A stretch of DNA of 64,000 bases from assembly GCF_900090045.1 (NCBI RefSeq), contig NW_021638304.1:1-64000 (forward strand). Direction: 5' to 3'. Positions 1 through 13,181 of the stretch are shown here, piece by piece. The notes under the pieces were generated by a model that saw nothing but the letters and a program-made list of their open reading frames with translations, had not been told where the DNA came from and did not search any database. Made by a program: the position numbers and the translations under genes. Position 1 is the stretch's first letter. Every line of letters begins with the position of its first letter. The stretch comes from Plasmodium malariae. Taxonomy: Eukaryota > Apicomplexa > Aconoidasida > Haemosporida > Plasmodiidae.

Positions 1-3000
1 TTATTTATCTTAATAATAATATACGTAATATAACATTATTTTATAATTGTAATTATTGTTCTCACATTACGAACTTATTCTAAAAGTTTTAAAAATATAT
101 TTTTTTATTATATTAAGTATGCAATGGAAATAATCAATATATATAATGCACTTATATTTTGTTGTACATGGGAAATTAAGTTAATTCATAAAAATTACTA
201 TTAATTTAAAAGATTTTTCGATTTAAGAAAAAATTATAATTTTAAAAAGACAAAGAACTCGAAAAACTATAAAAAAAAAAAAATAATATATTTAAATAAT
301 ATAAATTCAATAATAATAAAAGAAAGCAAAATATATGAATTATTACATTAATAAAAAGTTAACAAGAACTTATGTAAAAAATCCATACACTGACGTCATT
401 CTATGTCTGAAAAATGGAATAGTGCTTTATAGTTTGTATTTTAATATGTAAATTCGGGAAGATTTACACGAATATTTTTTGAGAAAGATATCTTCATAAA
501 TTTTCTGAATAATGGATTAATACAGATTTGTAGTAGTATATACATATTATATATCTTAATAACTATAAAGAAGGAATTATACATTATTAACAATAGCATA
601 AGCAAATAACTGTGTGTATATCTATTTTTAAAGTTATTTATATAGATTCTAAGTTCTTATGTGGAATATTACATATACCATTAAAATGATATATTATATG
701 AATTATAGAGAAATGCCAATTTATATATGAATTATATGAATAATAATACTCATAATATACATATAACTACATCAATATATTATAAAAATAAGTACGAAGT
801 CAATAGATATTTAAACATATTTTTCTATAAAAAGTGATATAATTCATAAAATATTTATTAACAAATGATATATTTTTTAAAAAATAAACAATTTTTTTGT
901 AAACCGGAGATAAATCGAAGATTAAAATCAAATTATTATGATAGAATTATAATTTAAGCTTAATTTTATATAGAAGACTTTAAACATATAAAAATAATGA
1001 ATATTATGAATTATTTCTGTATATAATTGTTCATTACTAAAAATGTAATTATCAATAAAGGGTCACATATAAGCGAAAATTATGTCAATGTGAAAAACGT
1101 AGGAATAAATATGTAAGAGTGTGAGCAAAAAAAAATATTTATCTGTATTATATATTTAATGTACATAAATTATTTTATCAATTACTAATAATAATACAGT
1201 TAATGCATATAATTAGAGTGTTTATAGAATAGTATAAAATTATAAGTAAATAAATAAATAATAAAGTACTAAAGTTTTCGTTGATGGGTTGTAAAATGAT
1301 TTTATTATTTTTTGAATATAATAATAGGATTATAAAATATATTATACATGGTATATGGTTATAATTTATATCATATAACAAACTAAAAATATATTATACT
1401 GATAAAAAATAGTATTCCTAAATTATTAACACTGAATATAATATTATTTCAAAAAAGAATAGAAAAATGCTTTAGTATTAATTTGTTTACATAAAAGAAT
1501 ATTTTCATTTATAAGTGAATAAGATGAACTCAAAAATGAAAAACATTACAATATAATGAAAAGGTTCACAAATGCCTCATACATTTTATGATAATGCATA
1601 ATATTAAAAAGGCGATAATTAAATAGATACAGATATGAAAACAACAAATGATAAGAATATTATAGAAATCTATCTAATTACAATAATTAATGAGATGATA
1701 GTTCCATATATAAAATAATGGAATAAAAATATAATTATAATAATTTATGTACTATAATTTTTGTAATTCAGAAAACGTTTTAAATCCAATAATTATCTTT
1801 GTTTTACTTTTAATCCTATAAATTTATTTAGAAGAAAGTATTATGAAATTTTTTAAATACTTGGTATAGTATTTTTGTGTATATAATACATTTATAATTG
1901 CCAATTTCAGTTTATCAAATAAGAACTAACAAAAACATTAATATATATAACATTTTTTTTACTAAGTAGGTTTTTCATGTAAAAATATTTATTAATATAA
2001 GTTTCGTTTTTAATTTATTTTATTCTTTTTCAATATATGCTTTATAATAGTACGGTACATAGAAAAAAACAAAGAAAAATTATAATTTCTAAAATATTAA
2101 AAAAAAAATAAATGAACTAACAAAAATTTTTTTTAATATTTATTATTACTATGATAAATTAATTAAGAAATAATATTGTATAAAATATTTTTTTGAAAAT
2201 ATATTTCAAACAGGATATTTTATAAAATATTATTATTTTATCCAATGTATATATATCCTTTTTAATATTGATATTTTTTTTACTTTTTCTTCGTAAATAT
2301 AGACATTAATTTATTTAAATGAACAAAATAAAATAAATAGTGAATTAACAAAATTTACTAATTAAGTACTAATTGATAATAAATTTGTTCCAAAATATAA
2401 GATATATATAATATTAAAAATTCATGATACATAAATAAAGTGTTAATATTGATGATATTTTTTAAAATATTAAAATTTATATATATTATATATTAACATG
2501 AAATTATCATTTCTAATAATGGATTATTTTTTTTTTTATAAATTCTTCCTAAGTTTGTTAAACCTAACATCTTATAATTAGTATAGTGGGAATTTTTTTT
2601 CTTAAATATTACTTTTTTCTTTTTCGTAAAGTTAAACTTATATAAGTAAACTTTTATAAAATACAATTTATATGTATGAGAACTCTTATAAAATAAAAAA
2701 ACATGTGAAAATCGTAGATATATTCTTAATATATAGCAGCATGTACAATCTTTATTTGTAATTTCCGTATTTTAAATAAAAAAAATATTTTAGAATATAG
2801 AATACTTTCTTTTTTTAATACAGTTAATATAATATTAATTAAATACTCTATTATTAATGAACTAAATAATATACGTTGAACATTTATTAATGAATGCTTG
2901 CTATTTTATTTTAATGAAAGTTAGATTTTTATAAATATAATTATGATAATGTTTTTATAATAAATTTTTAGAGTTGTTATAATATTTAATTATTATACAA

Positions 3001-3169
3001 TGTATAAGAATTATTTAATTTTAAAAAAATTTTATGAAAAAATAATGAATAATAAAAAGAAGTTAAATGAATGGAAATTAAAATAAAGTGTCCTTTATTA
3101 TCAGAAGTATATTATATTATTGCAAATTATGTTCTTTTTAAATAAGACAAAATATTAAATATTTATATA
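1..3169. other. AT-rich intergenic DNA, no gene seen
   Basis: This stretch is almost entirely A and T with stop codons in all frames. I see no splice-site-bounded open frame, no RxL motif and no RNA gene. The only ORF of note (1178-1381, minus) is low-complexity Ile/Leu/Tyr/Asn and looks like chance. It leads into the decayed fam-l/m gene at 3170. Confidence 0.7.
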
Positions 3170-4051
3170 ATAGATAAACAATTAAGACAACTATTAAATA
3201 AAACAGCATCTTATATCATTCTAACATAGATATACAATTTTAACTGTTATGTAAGATAATAATATCATATACGTATATTTTTATTATATATATTTTTCAA
3301 ATTTTACTTTTATTATTAAATATTTTAGCGTTAGTTTATTCATATTAAAAATAAATAATTTGTGTTTTTAGTGTATATTTATCAAATAAGTAAATGGAAA
3401 CTTTAACTCTGGTAGAATATTAGATACAAGATATATAGGTTATTAGCAAAGTATGAACAATATAAGGATAGAAGCAATGTATGGTTAAAAGAAAAGTTTC
3501 CAAATAATAAAGTCAAACAACGGGAAAATATATCTAATAATGAAAAAGGAACTAAAAGTGAAAACAAATAATCAAATGAAACTTTATTAAACAAGGCAAA
3601 CTATTTTACAGAAATTATAGATTATAATAATGGAATGATTGACGGACAACATTTCCTTTTTAAAATAATTGTATCTAAAAAAAAGACGATGACCTTTTAT
3701 ACTGAAAAAAACAGGAGAATTAGTAATATATCTTTAAAATAAATTAAATTTAGTAGTTACGGATTTGGAGTTTTCTTATTTTTTTAATTTGTTCTTGTTA
3801 GATATAGCAATATCCTCTTTAGAAGAATAAAAACAATTGAATATACCTTAAAGTGAAATTGAAAAAAACGAGTTTTACAAGAATTTTGCAAAAGTCTCAG
3901 CAAACACATTTCCAGAGGTAATATAACCCTATATAAATATTATATTATTTAGCATAATTATGGTTATATATCAGTTATACATATAGTAGCTATTTGTATG
4001 ATTTTATAAAATATTGAAAAATATAAAAGAAATATGTTAATGACTGACTAA
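3170..4051 (+). pseudogene. Decayed fam-l/fam-m family gene
   Basis: Fossil of a two-exon exported two-transmembrane gene. Exon 1 (3170-3250, 27 codons) aligns with the family signal-anchor exon but starts with ATA where ATG is expected, and has TAG where related exon 1 sequences have Trp (TGG). A GT donor follows at 3251 and an acceptor ends at 3371, giving a 121 bp intron like those of the intact genes. Exon 2 contains family landmarks spread over frames: RILDTR near 3414, EIIDYNNGM near 3610-3640, KNRRISNISL near 3708-3736, SYGFGVF near 3756, and a C-terminal LMTD-stop at 4049-4051. In-frame stops (TAA at about 3387, TAG at about 3444) and frameshifts break it. It belongs to the GMFDxxHF subtype also seen at 50 kb. 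The family match is strong; the exact subfamily name is not certain. Confidence 0.8.
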
Positions 4052-4579
4052 AATGAGTAATAAGGAATATATATCTTTCTGTAAGGAACACTCAAATAAG
4101 AAGTGATAACTGTAATGTTTTCAGCGATATACATAAAAAGTATGCATTTAATTTCTAAAATGATATAAATGCAAGTGTATATGCGGTCTCTTTTATACAC
4201 ATTAATAAAATTATATATCCTTCTTTTTTTTGTAAATTCAAATTTTTTTATTCCATTATAATTTGTATTTTAAATTATTGTTTTTTAATTAAATGTTATG
4301 CTATAATATATACATTTGTGTATTAAAATATATTTCTATGAATATATATTTAGTCATTAAAATTAATATATTATAACAGTATACATATAATTTTATTGAA
4401 CACAGATAATATATATTTATATCAATGTATTTTGCTTTTTATTTTTCATATTGTTCTGATTTAAAATTATTATATGAAAAGGTTCTCAGGAAAATATATT
4501 TTTGATTTAATGTTATAAATAAATGTCTTTTTTTGTATTCTATGAAAAGAATTGAATGTAATTTTGTAAATTTACATAC

Positions 4580-4610
<31 letters not shown>

Positions 4611-7600
4611 TTTTACTAAAATTAAGATTTAATACAGATATATTAATTAAATTTTATGATAAGTGTCTTAAAAAACATATTTAATGTAAATATCATTTTT
4701 TTCAAATTTTATTTTTTTGAATTGGCATAAATGTGAAGTTCATTATATATAATAAAATGACATGCCTATTTAATTATGGATTATTTATAAGTGATAACTT
4801 GAAAATTATATATTTTTAAAATATAATGATCGTTAAAAACGTTTATTGTTTTATCATTATTCTTTGTAATATAATTAGTTAAGTTTTGTAAAAATTACTT
4901 AAATATATATAATACAGGACATTTTTATGTAAATAAGCTATCTATATTATTTGTTCTTTAAATCATCATAAGATAAAAATAATTAATGAAGTTGAATATG
5001 GCATAAATAAGTTATTAAGTTTAATTTTTTTTTTTTTTATAAATATTATTTATTTATCTGTTGTAATTTAAATTCGCTCTATTTTTGTAATTGGTACAAA
5101 TTTTAAAATATTGTTGATTGTTATTAATATTTTTCAAAATAAATTTATAAGAATTATTTTATTATATTGTCAACAAAAAAATTTATTCAGTTATAATGTT
5201 TTAATAAATGAACATGATTTTATTTGTAACGAAAGTATTTGTATTAAACATGTCTTTTCTTCGAATACCATGATTTAGTAATTTAATAACTACAAGATAT
5301 TCCATTTCTATTATCAAGAACATTAAGAATTTTTCTAATGCAATATAAATTTCATATTTTAAAACTTTTTATAAATTAAATTATTTTTTTTTTTAATTAT
5401 ATATTAATTCATTTTTCCGTTTGTTTAATGTGAGTGGTGATACTCTTTGAATAGGACAATACAATTGTTTTTGTACCCTATATACTAGAATAGTTGTTGC
5501 TTCTTATTTTATTAATTATTTTTATTTTATTAATAATTTTATTTATTTCCATTTAAATATATGAACTCTACATTTTACATATTTTTGTTTCATTTATTCT
5601 GAATTTTTCATCAGTTTACATTTTTATGCAAAAGTTCTATTATTTTCGTTCAGTTTCTTCATCAAAGTATAGTGGTACAAAGTACAAATATATTTTACAT
5701 TTTTTGGGGAATATTAAGAGTATATTTGATAACATAATACAGAATATTTTTATGATATTTTATTAAGCATACATTTTAATATGTTATCTACAAAGTAGAA
5801 AGTTCTGCATCTATTTTTCTTTAAATTTGGAATTCAAAAATTTAAGGTATACCTTATAATTTTAAATTTAGTTAAAAAAATTATATTCATATTAAAAATT
5901 CTTTAATTTATATTATAATACAGGTTTTATGTAACATTTATTTTACTCTTTTGGTACATATCTAATTATATTAATTCTAGTGATTGTATAAAAATAAAAT
6001 AAAATATTTTTATTTTTGAATATGTAATGAAAAAGTATTAAAAGAAATATATCTGTTTGCACTATTAACAATAGAAACAAAGGAATACAATAATTCTACT
6101 AGATATTATCATCTTTTACATAATGTTATTCGTGATTTAATATTTTATATCAAGTGCCCTTCTATATAAAATTTCATCAGATGTTTTTGAGAATATGAAT
6201 TATATTTATAAATATTTAAGTATATAGAGTAAAAGTTTTTTTCTTAGATTACTGTAACAATATGTATTATATGACGAAAAATCATAATAAGATATATCGT
6301 GAAATATACATATATAAATAAAAGTTATAATTATAAAAAGAAGTTAAAAGGATTACAGTATATATATTTATTTTCCTCATGTTATTATACTTAAGTATTA
6401 TAATATTTAAAATTTTTTTTTTTCTTCGTTTAACTAAATGTACAAATAAAAAATGTTCTAACTAAATTATCCCATTTAAATTAAGATTATATCCAATTAT
6501 AGTAATTATTGTATAAATAAGTAACGTTTAATAGTTTTTTATATTTTTTTGTTTTATTGTTGGATTTTCTACAAAAATACATTTTTATGTAATTAGATGT
6601 GTATATAAAAAAAATAATAAAAATAAATTTTGTATGCTACTTATAGTACATAAAGATTATAATATTGAATAAATCTAAATGGACGCAAAGCATAACATAT
6701 TATTTGAGGAAGTAGAGTAAAAAGAAGGAATATAGAAAATGTAATAGAAATATATATAAGAAAAAAATAAAAAGAAAAATAACATATGTGAAAAAATTTA
6801 TATGAAAACTTATATTAAATTTAGTAAATGTTATAATTATATATAAAAACAAATTATTCATAATAACATATAGTTTTATGAATTATTTTTTTTACTTTTT
6901 GCGCATATTTACTTTTTATTTTCTTTTAAGTTCATGTTACTTCCTAGATTTATAGTATCATTTTTAAAATATTTGCTCTGTTTTTAGTAATTTATAACAT
7001 ATTTTGTTTTTATATTTAGTGATTTATCTTATTAATTCTTTAAAATCGTGTTTTTCTCTTAACACTTGTTTGAATGAAATGTACAATATCTATAAAAATT
7101 AAGTTATCATATTATAAATAATGAGAAATGCCGTTATATATTAGAGTGTCAGGTTAAGATTATTCATGAAAAATGGTTCATTTTCATTGGTAGAAAATTG
7201 TTTTATGTAAGAATTGTATGATTAAGATCGTTAAAATTACGTATTATAACTATTTGCAATAAAATTAAAGTATAGTTATATTTATTATATTATTATTACA
7301 ATTATGTAATTTTTTATTCATTTCCATTATATAAAAATTACTTGAATACCTATGTTATAATAAATTAATAGTAACAAATAATATGAGTATGCATAATTAT
7401 TGAATGTTTAGACATGTGAATTTATAAAACAAAATTATCTTATAACATTATATTTGATAGAGGAACAACTACTTTTTATTATTATTTTTTCTTTTATTAT
7501 ATTATGAGATCATTTCTTTTAATTATATATAAATAAGTAAGAACAAAATTGAGAAAATTAAGTAGAATTATTTTAAAACATTAAAATTATAAATAAAAAT

Positions 7601-8343
7601 AATGAGTGATAATTTATTTACCTTTAAAATATATAACGTTTTATATAATTTCTATTTATATTTTTTAAATATATTATAGACTATTGTAAGGAAGAATGCT
7701 ATAATTAATATATCATAATATGCTTAATAATGTATTTCTTCATTAATTTACCAACACCGTTACTTTAATATTATAATAATTAATATTTATTAAGAATAAT
7801 AACCAATTTTTCCAAAATATAATGTTTTAAAAATTATATTAACAGAATACTTTGTTAAATTTTTTTACAATTATCTCATTATATAGTACAATATATTCTC
7901 TGTATTATATGTATCCTATATTCTACCTATTCTATACGAGATTAATATTTAAAAATATTAATAATCATTATATTTACTTTTTATTTTATTTCAAAAAGAG
8001 TTGATAGAATTACAATTTAACTACATTTCCATTCTAAAAAAATCAAAATAATTTATATATTTAAATATTCATTAGTCAAATCATTTTAAATTATTTAAGT
8101 GTAAATTAGTTTTATATAAATAATTTTAATATATTACTTTTTTAATATTTTTTTATTGTCTTTTTCTCTGTCCCTTTTGTAAAAACCATTATACTTATAT
8201 GCATTTTATTTACATATAAAAAAAAAAAAAAAACGAAAAAATAAATGAAAAATATATTATTATATATCTTAGGAAAATATTTTTTTAATTTTAATTTTAA
8301 TATTTTGTTTAATGAATATATTAAAATATTAAAAATATATATA
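4052..8343. other. AT-rich intergenic DNA, no gene seen
   Basis: About 4.3 kb of AT-rich sequence with long T runs and short TA tracts (for example near 4575-4600). I found no coding frame supported by splice sites or family motifs on either strand. The final part is the upstream region of the fam-l/m gene that starts at 8344. Confidence 0.65.
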
Positions 8344-9311
8344 ATGGAGCAAAAAATTAAGTTAATTTTATTTATTAAAATTTTTTTATTTGTATTTTTA
8401 TCTTGGATGTGCCATCTTAACAGTGATCTGGTATGATTATATTATTCAAAAATATTTTAATTATTAATATTAAATGTATTCTATTTTTATTAATTCTGTT
8501 TTTTGGCATGATATTAAATATTTTTCAAATAATTATTATATAAAAATTGTTTTTTTAGAGAGGGTTTGAAAGATTTTTTAATGAGAGATACATGGTTTAT
8601 AGAAAATTACGTACAGGAACTTATCGATTTTTAGCAAATTGTAAGAACAATATAGAAAAAAGTATTACAGGGTTAAAAGAAGATGTAACAAATTATGGAA
8701 TAAAAGAAAAAAATAATATCTACAATACTGAAAAAGGAACCAACGCAAAGAATATACATTCACATGGATTGTTATCAGAAAATGCATCGGATTATAGAAA
8801 AGCTATGAAAAATAAGTCTTGTATATTTGAAACAAAAAAGTATTCACATTTTGAAAAAAAAATATTCAAAGAACTTGATTATCAGAATTTTCTTGAGAAA
8901 AACAAGATAATTAGTGATAAGTTGTACAAAACAATAATACGTAAAAAATACGGATTACGATTTTTTATACCTTTATTATTGTTTTTGTTTTTGTCATTAG
9001 GGCTCATATTAGATTTATCTGTTGGTTATGGGTTATTAAATGGGTTTTATTATATAATGAGTCTTATATGTTCAGATGGTTGGGCAAAAACTTTATGGAA
9101 TTTATTGAAGCATGAATCTGTTTCTGCTTTTTTCCAGTCTATGGAACAAATAGTAAAAAATAAAAAAAATTATATTTATACACCAGGTTTTTTTGGTACG
9201 CTAATATATTTCACATCTTTTTTTATTCTTGGAGTTACAATTATATCAGGTATTATTTATTACCATAAAAAAGTTAAAAAATATGAAAAAATTAAATTCA
9301 AAAAAAGGTAA
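8344..9311 (+). CDS. fam-l/fam-m family exported two-TM protein
   Basis: Intact two-exon gene encoding 279 residues. Exon 1 (8344-8430, 29 codons) begins MEQKIKLILF and is a hydrophobic signal anchor; the intron is 8431-8558 (GTATGA...TTTTTTAG) in phase 0; exon 2 runs 8559-9311. I chose the ATG at 8344 over the upstream ATG at 8245 because it matches the family exon 1 and length. After exon 1 comes a basic segment with RxL cores (YRKLR, YRFLA) where family members carry a PEXEL-like export signal; the acidic fifth position is missing. The conserved core CIFETKKYSHFEKKIFKELD follows, then two hydrophobic segments at about residues 163-183 and 240-264, and a lysine-rich tail. Established knowledge: fam-l and fam-m are large P. 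malariae subtelomeric families, probably exported to the host cell. Function is unknown. Which of the two subfamilies it belongs to needs a search. Confidence 0.88.
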
Positions 9312-12300
9312 AATGAATAATAAGTATATTTGTTATGTATGTAAGACTTTAATATAAGGTAATAACTGTATCACCTTTACATATGTACTTATTGTATATA
9401 TATTTCTTTTTTTTTATAATTGCGCATATCGATGTATAATCTTTCTGATGCATAAAAGAAAAAAATATATGTTTCTTAGTTTGTGGTTATCAATGTTTTA
9501 ATATTTCATAATTTGTATTATAAAATGTTACTTATTCTAAACATAATCATATGGTTTAGTATGTACATCATTGCATTTAAATAGAATTTCATTAAAAATA
9601 AATTTATATGAATTAAATTAATGTATAATAGGAAAATTAGTGGAATTTTATTAATGGGTGATAATTCATAACTGAATTAAACTACTATAATTTTAGTTTT
9701 TATACCTTGTTAATATAAAATATTATTTTGGGGATTAATAGAAAAATGTGTTATTTATTTTTTTGTTTACAATAAATGTGTCTTTTTTTTTTATTACCTA
9801 TATTGTTTTTATTATAGAATATAAAATATTATATTAGCAATATATGGATGTTTTTTTTCTAAAATGTGATTTACACCGTTAGAGTAAAAAAGGTCACATT
9901 GTAAAAATAAGGATAATAAAATTATCTTATACCGTTGTTCCAGATAAAATATATTACTGAAGACATACAGAATAAAAAAAAAAAAACATCTTATTTACGC
10001 AAGTCATATATACAGCTTGTACACAAATATATATAAAAAATTAATAAAAAGAATAAAATTGATAATTGAGGTATTATAAAAAACAAATGAATAATTATGC
10101 ATCTTTTAGAAAATTATTTATTGAGAATATAATATATATTTATAAAAAAGAAAAAAGAAATATATGATACTTAAAATATGTATATCACTACTAATTAACC
10201 ATATTTTATATTAACATTGTGTACTGTTATGGAATATAAAGAAAAAAAGGAACTTAGGCACGGAATAGAAAAATAAATTAAATAAAATGTTGAATTCACG
10301 TAAATATGTATAATTAATAAATGAAAATTAAATATCATTTAAATTTATAATATGAAAAAAGTAATTTCCAGCTGTATTTATTTTACCAGTGACCAAAAAA
10401 TATTATCTGGCGAAATTAAAATTTTCAAATAAAGAATAGTGTTTTATAGGAATAATATTATAGATTTAATTTTATATCTAAAACACTTCAATTTTCAGAA
10501 TAATACTTTTATTAATGAAAAATTATTCTAATTTATATGTGACTAATGTTTGTTTACATTCAGTTAATGTATTATAGCAAAAAGGACAAATTATAGATAT
10601 AATAATATTTTTTCTTTGAAAATTTACGTAATATATTGAAATAAAAATAAAAACAAAGATAGATATAGCAAAAAAAAAAATTCCGTAAAAAATGTTGTAA
10701 AAATATAAATTTGAACAAACAAAAATTTATTTATAAAATTCTCTTGATTTATATAAAAGATATACTTTAAAAAAAAAAAATTAACAAAAATATTATAAAT
10801 ATTAAAATTGTTATAAAGAATTATATATACATAATTATTTGACAGTTTAATGTGACTTTAATGTTAAATTATTGTTTATTTTGCATTATAATAAGAAAAT
10901 ATATGTAAAGTATATAAAAATGAGTTAACTAAAATTCATTAGAACAAAGATATCAAGATTACGGACTATAAAAAATGAAATGATAATTCGAAGTAGTGAA
11001 GAAATTATTAGTTAAAAACAAATATATTGTTTTTATAAAATAATACTATAAAATTATTAATTTTCTTGGCAATTATTTATGTACTGTAATTCAATCATAT
11101 AACATAATATATTATAAATATATTTCCGATTTATATAATTCTTCTGATATATAAAGAATCAATAGCGGATGATATAAAATATCGTCTTATACATTTATTG
11201 AATTTATATTAATCGCAGATTACTACGTTAATTTATGTTTTTCATTTATATATATAAATACAGCTTCGTAAAAAAAATTTTGTTTATATATTTAGATGTT
11301 TAAATATGTATGAATTGATATTTTTGAAGTATTTTACTTATTTTATTATATATATTTATTAAATATATAATAAATTCTCTCTTAAAATAATATACCATTT
11401 TTTTTATGAATAAATTCAGGATATGGTTTGACTATGCATATATATAAATCTAGAGGAAGTATTTTTCATATTTAAAAATCAAATAATAAATAACTTCATA
11501 ATATTTTTGTTTTAAATTCTGTGTTTCTGTGTACTTCCTTACAAATAACTAGCATATTATTATATGATTAAAGAGTTTTTATTTTTTTAAAACAATAAAA
11601 TTACTACGTAAGATAAAAAAATTTTCATGAATTTTTCTAACGATAAAGTTGTTAATTATTAAAAAATATTTATACTTATGTGAATTATTAATTGGCATTA
11701 CTCAGTTCATTTCCTAATATCACAAAATGATCCTTAACGTAGTACCAATAACATAATTCGTTAATGGGACAAGAAATAACATATGAAAGTTCCCTTTTTT
11801 TTTAATTTTGTATATAACATATGAATTACTAGGTTCATTATGTGAAAAAAGTTATTTAACTGATTGCACATTTTTATTCATGATACATTTTGAATATAAT
11901 AAGTGGGAAATTAATAAATCATCAAATTATCTTTATGTGATAAAATTTTTTTAGATTACTACTCTTAAAAAAAAAAAATTATATATATATATATATATAC
12001 ATATATACGAATTTATAAATATACAATTATATGTGTTAAAACTATAAAATTTTTTATAAATGTATTTTTAAATTAGTTTAGAAACAATATTTATACTTTG
12101 AAGTTATCCAAAATATTATAATCTTTTGCTTTAGTTAACATAATATCTTAGATGTACAAAATAATTAACAAAAAAACGGAAAACATATATATTTTTCTTT
12201 TTTTTTTTATTTTTGTAAATATAAAGTACCTAAAATAAAGAATGTAATATACTATTGCTATATGTGTTGTATAACTGCATTATATATTTAATTTTTAAAA

Positions 12301-13181
12301 ATGCATTATTTCCATATTACCTATTAATAAAAGAATAACTATATTTTTAAAATTTCATTTAGGTTAATAAAAAATTAATTAATTTTTATATTAGATTGTG
12401 TGTATCAATATATGCCGTTCAGCATAACGTGTAACTATGTATTTTAACGTGAAACCAAATAAAATTATAAAAGAATTGTAATCATTCTTTTTTATCGTAG
12501 AGTAATATAAATGTTATTATTATAAAACATAATAAAAATTAATTCCTTTTAAGAAATACATAATATTATATTGTTGTGAATTATAAAATTTAATTAATAA
12601 ATATAAGTTTAAACAAATTAATAATATAGGAAAACTGAGAAAAACTTAAAAAATAAAATAATAAATATGTAATAAAATGGTTATATAGGGTAATAATCTA
12701 CTTTACAATGTTACATTTGTGAGAACCTGGTTTTGAGCATAAAAATATGTATTATTCTGAAAAATATCAAAAAATTTATGCAATTTAAAAATATAAGATA
12801 TAAATTTCAATATATATATTAATATATTATTGTAAGAAATTATTTATTAAGGAAAAAAATAAAAGAACTTTGCTTTAAATATCATAAATAAATGTTCTTA
12901 CATTTAATATATATATTAATTCCCTATTTTATTGAATCTGCTAAAATACAACGTTATTAAACATATGCATAAAAAACAAAGAAGCTATATGCCATTGAAA
13001 TATTTTTAATATAAATACATTCCCTACATTATATTTTATGTCTTATTTTCTTATTTGTATTATTCGTTACTTTACATTCTTCTTATACTTTATTTCCTTT
13101 TGGTATAAAAAAATTCAGGAAGATTGTTTTATAGATATCAGTTTTATCTTAAGCAACTATCGAATATATTTGTATCAATTT
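9312..13181. other. AT-rich intergenic DNA; right part duplicated at 56-58 kb
   Basis: No gene seen. From about 10.8 kb to the STP1 stop this DNA is recognisably the same sequence as about 56.05-58.5 kb, diverged but alignable by eye: for instance the AAGATTACG marker at 10955 and 56205, and the AGATTACTA marker near 11218 and 56468. A TA run lies at about 11975-12006. Short reading frames are chance. Confidence 0.65.

Noticed and set aside
1178..1381. Minus-strand ORF of 67 codons, and other low-complexity ORFs such as 16743-16952, 24353-24562, 39990-40229, 41618-41872 and 61691-61903
   Set aside because: Composition is what random AT-rich DNA gives; no start context, splice sites or motifs.
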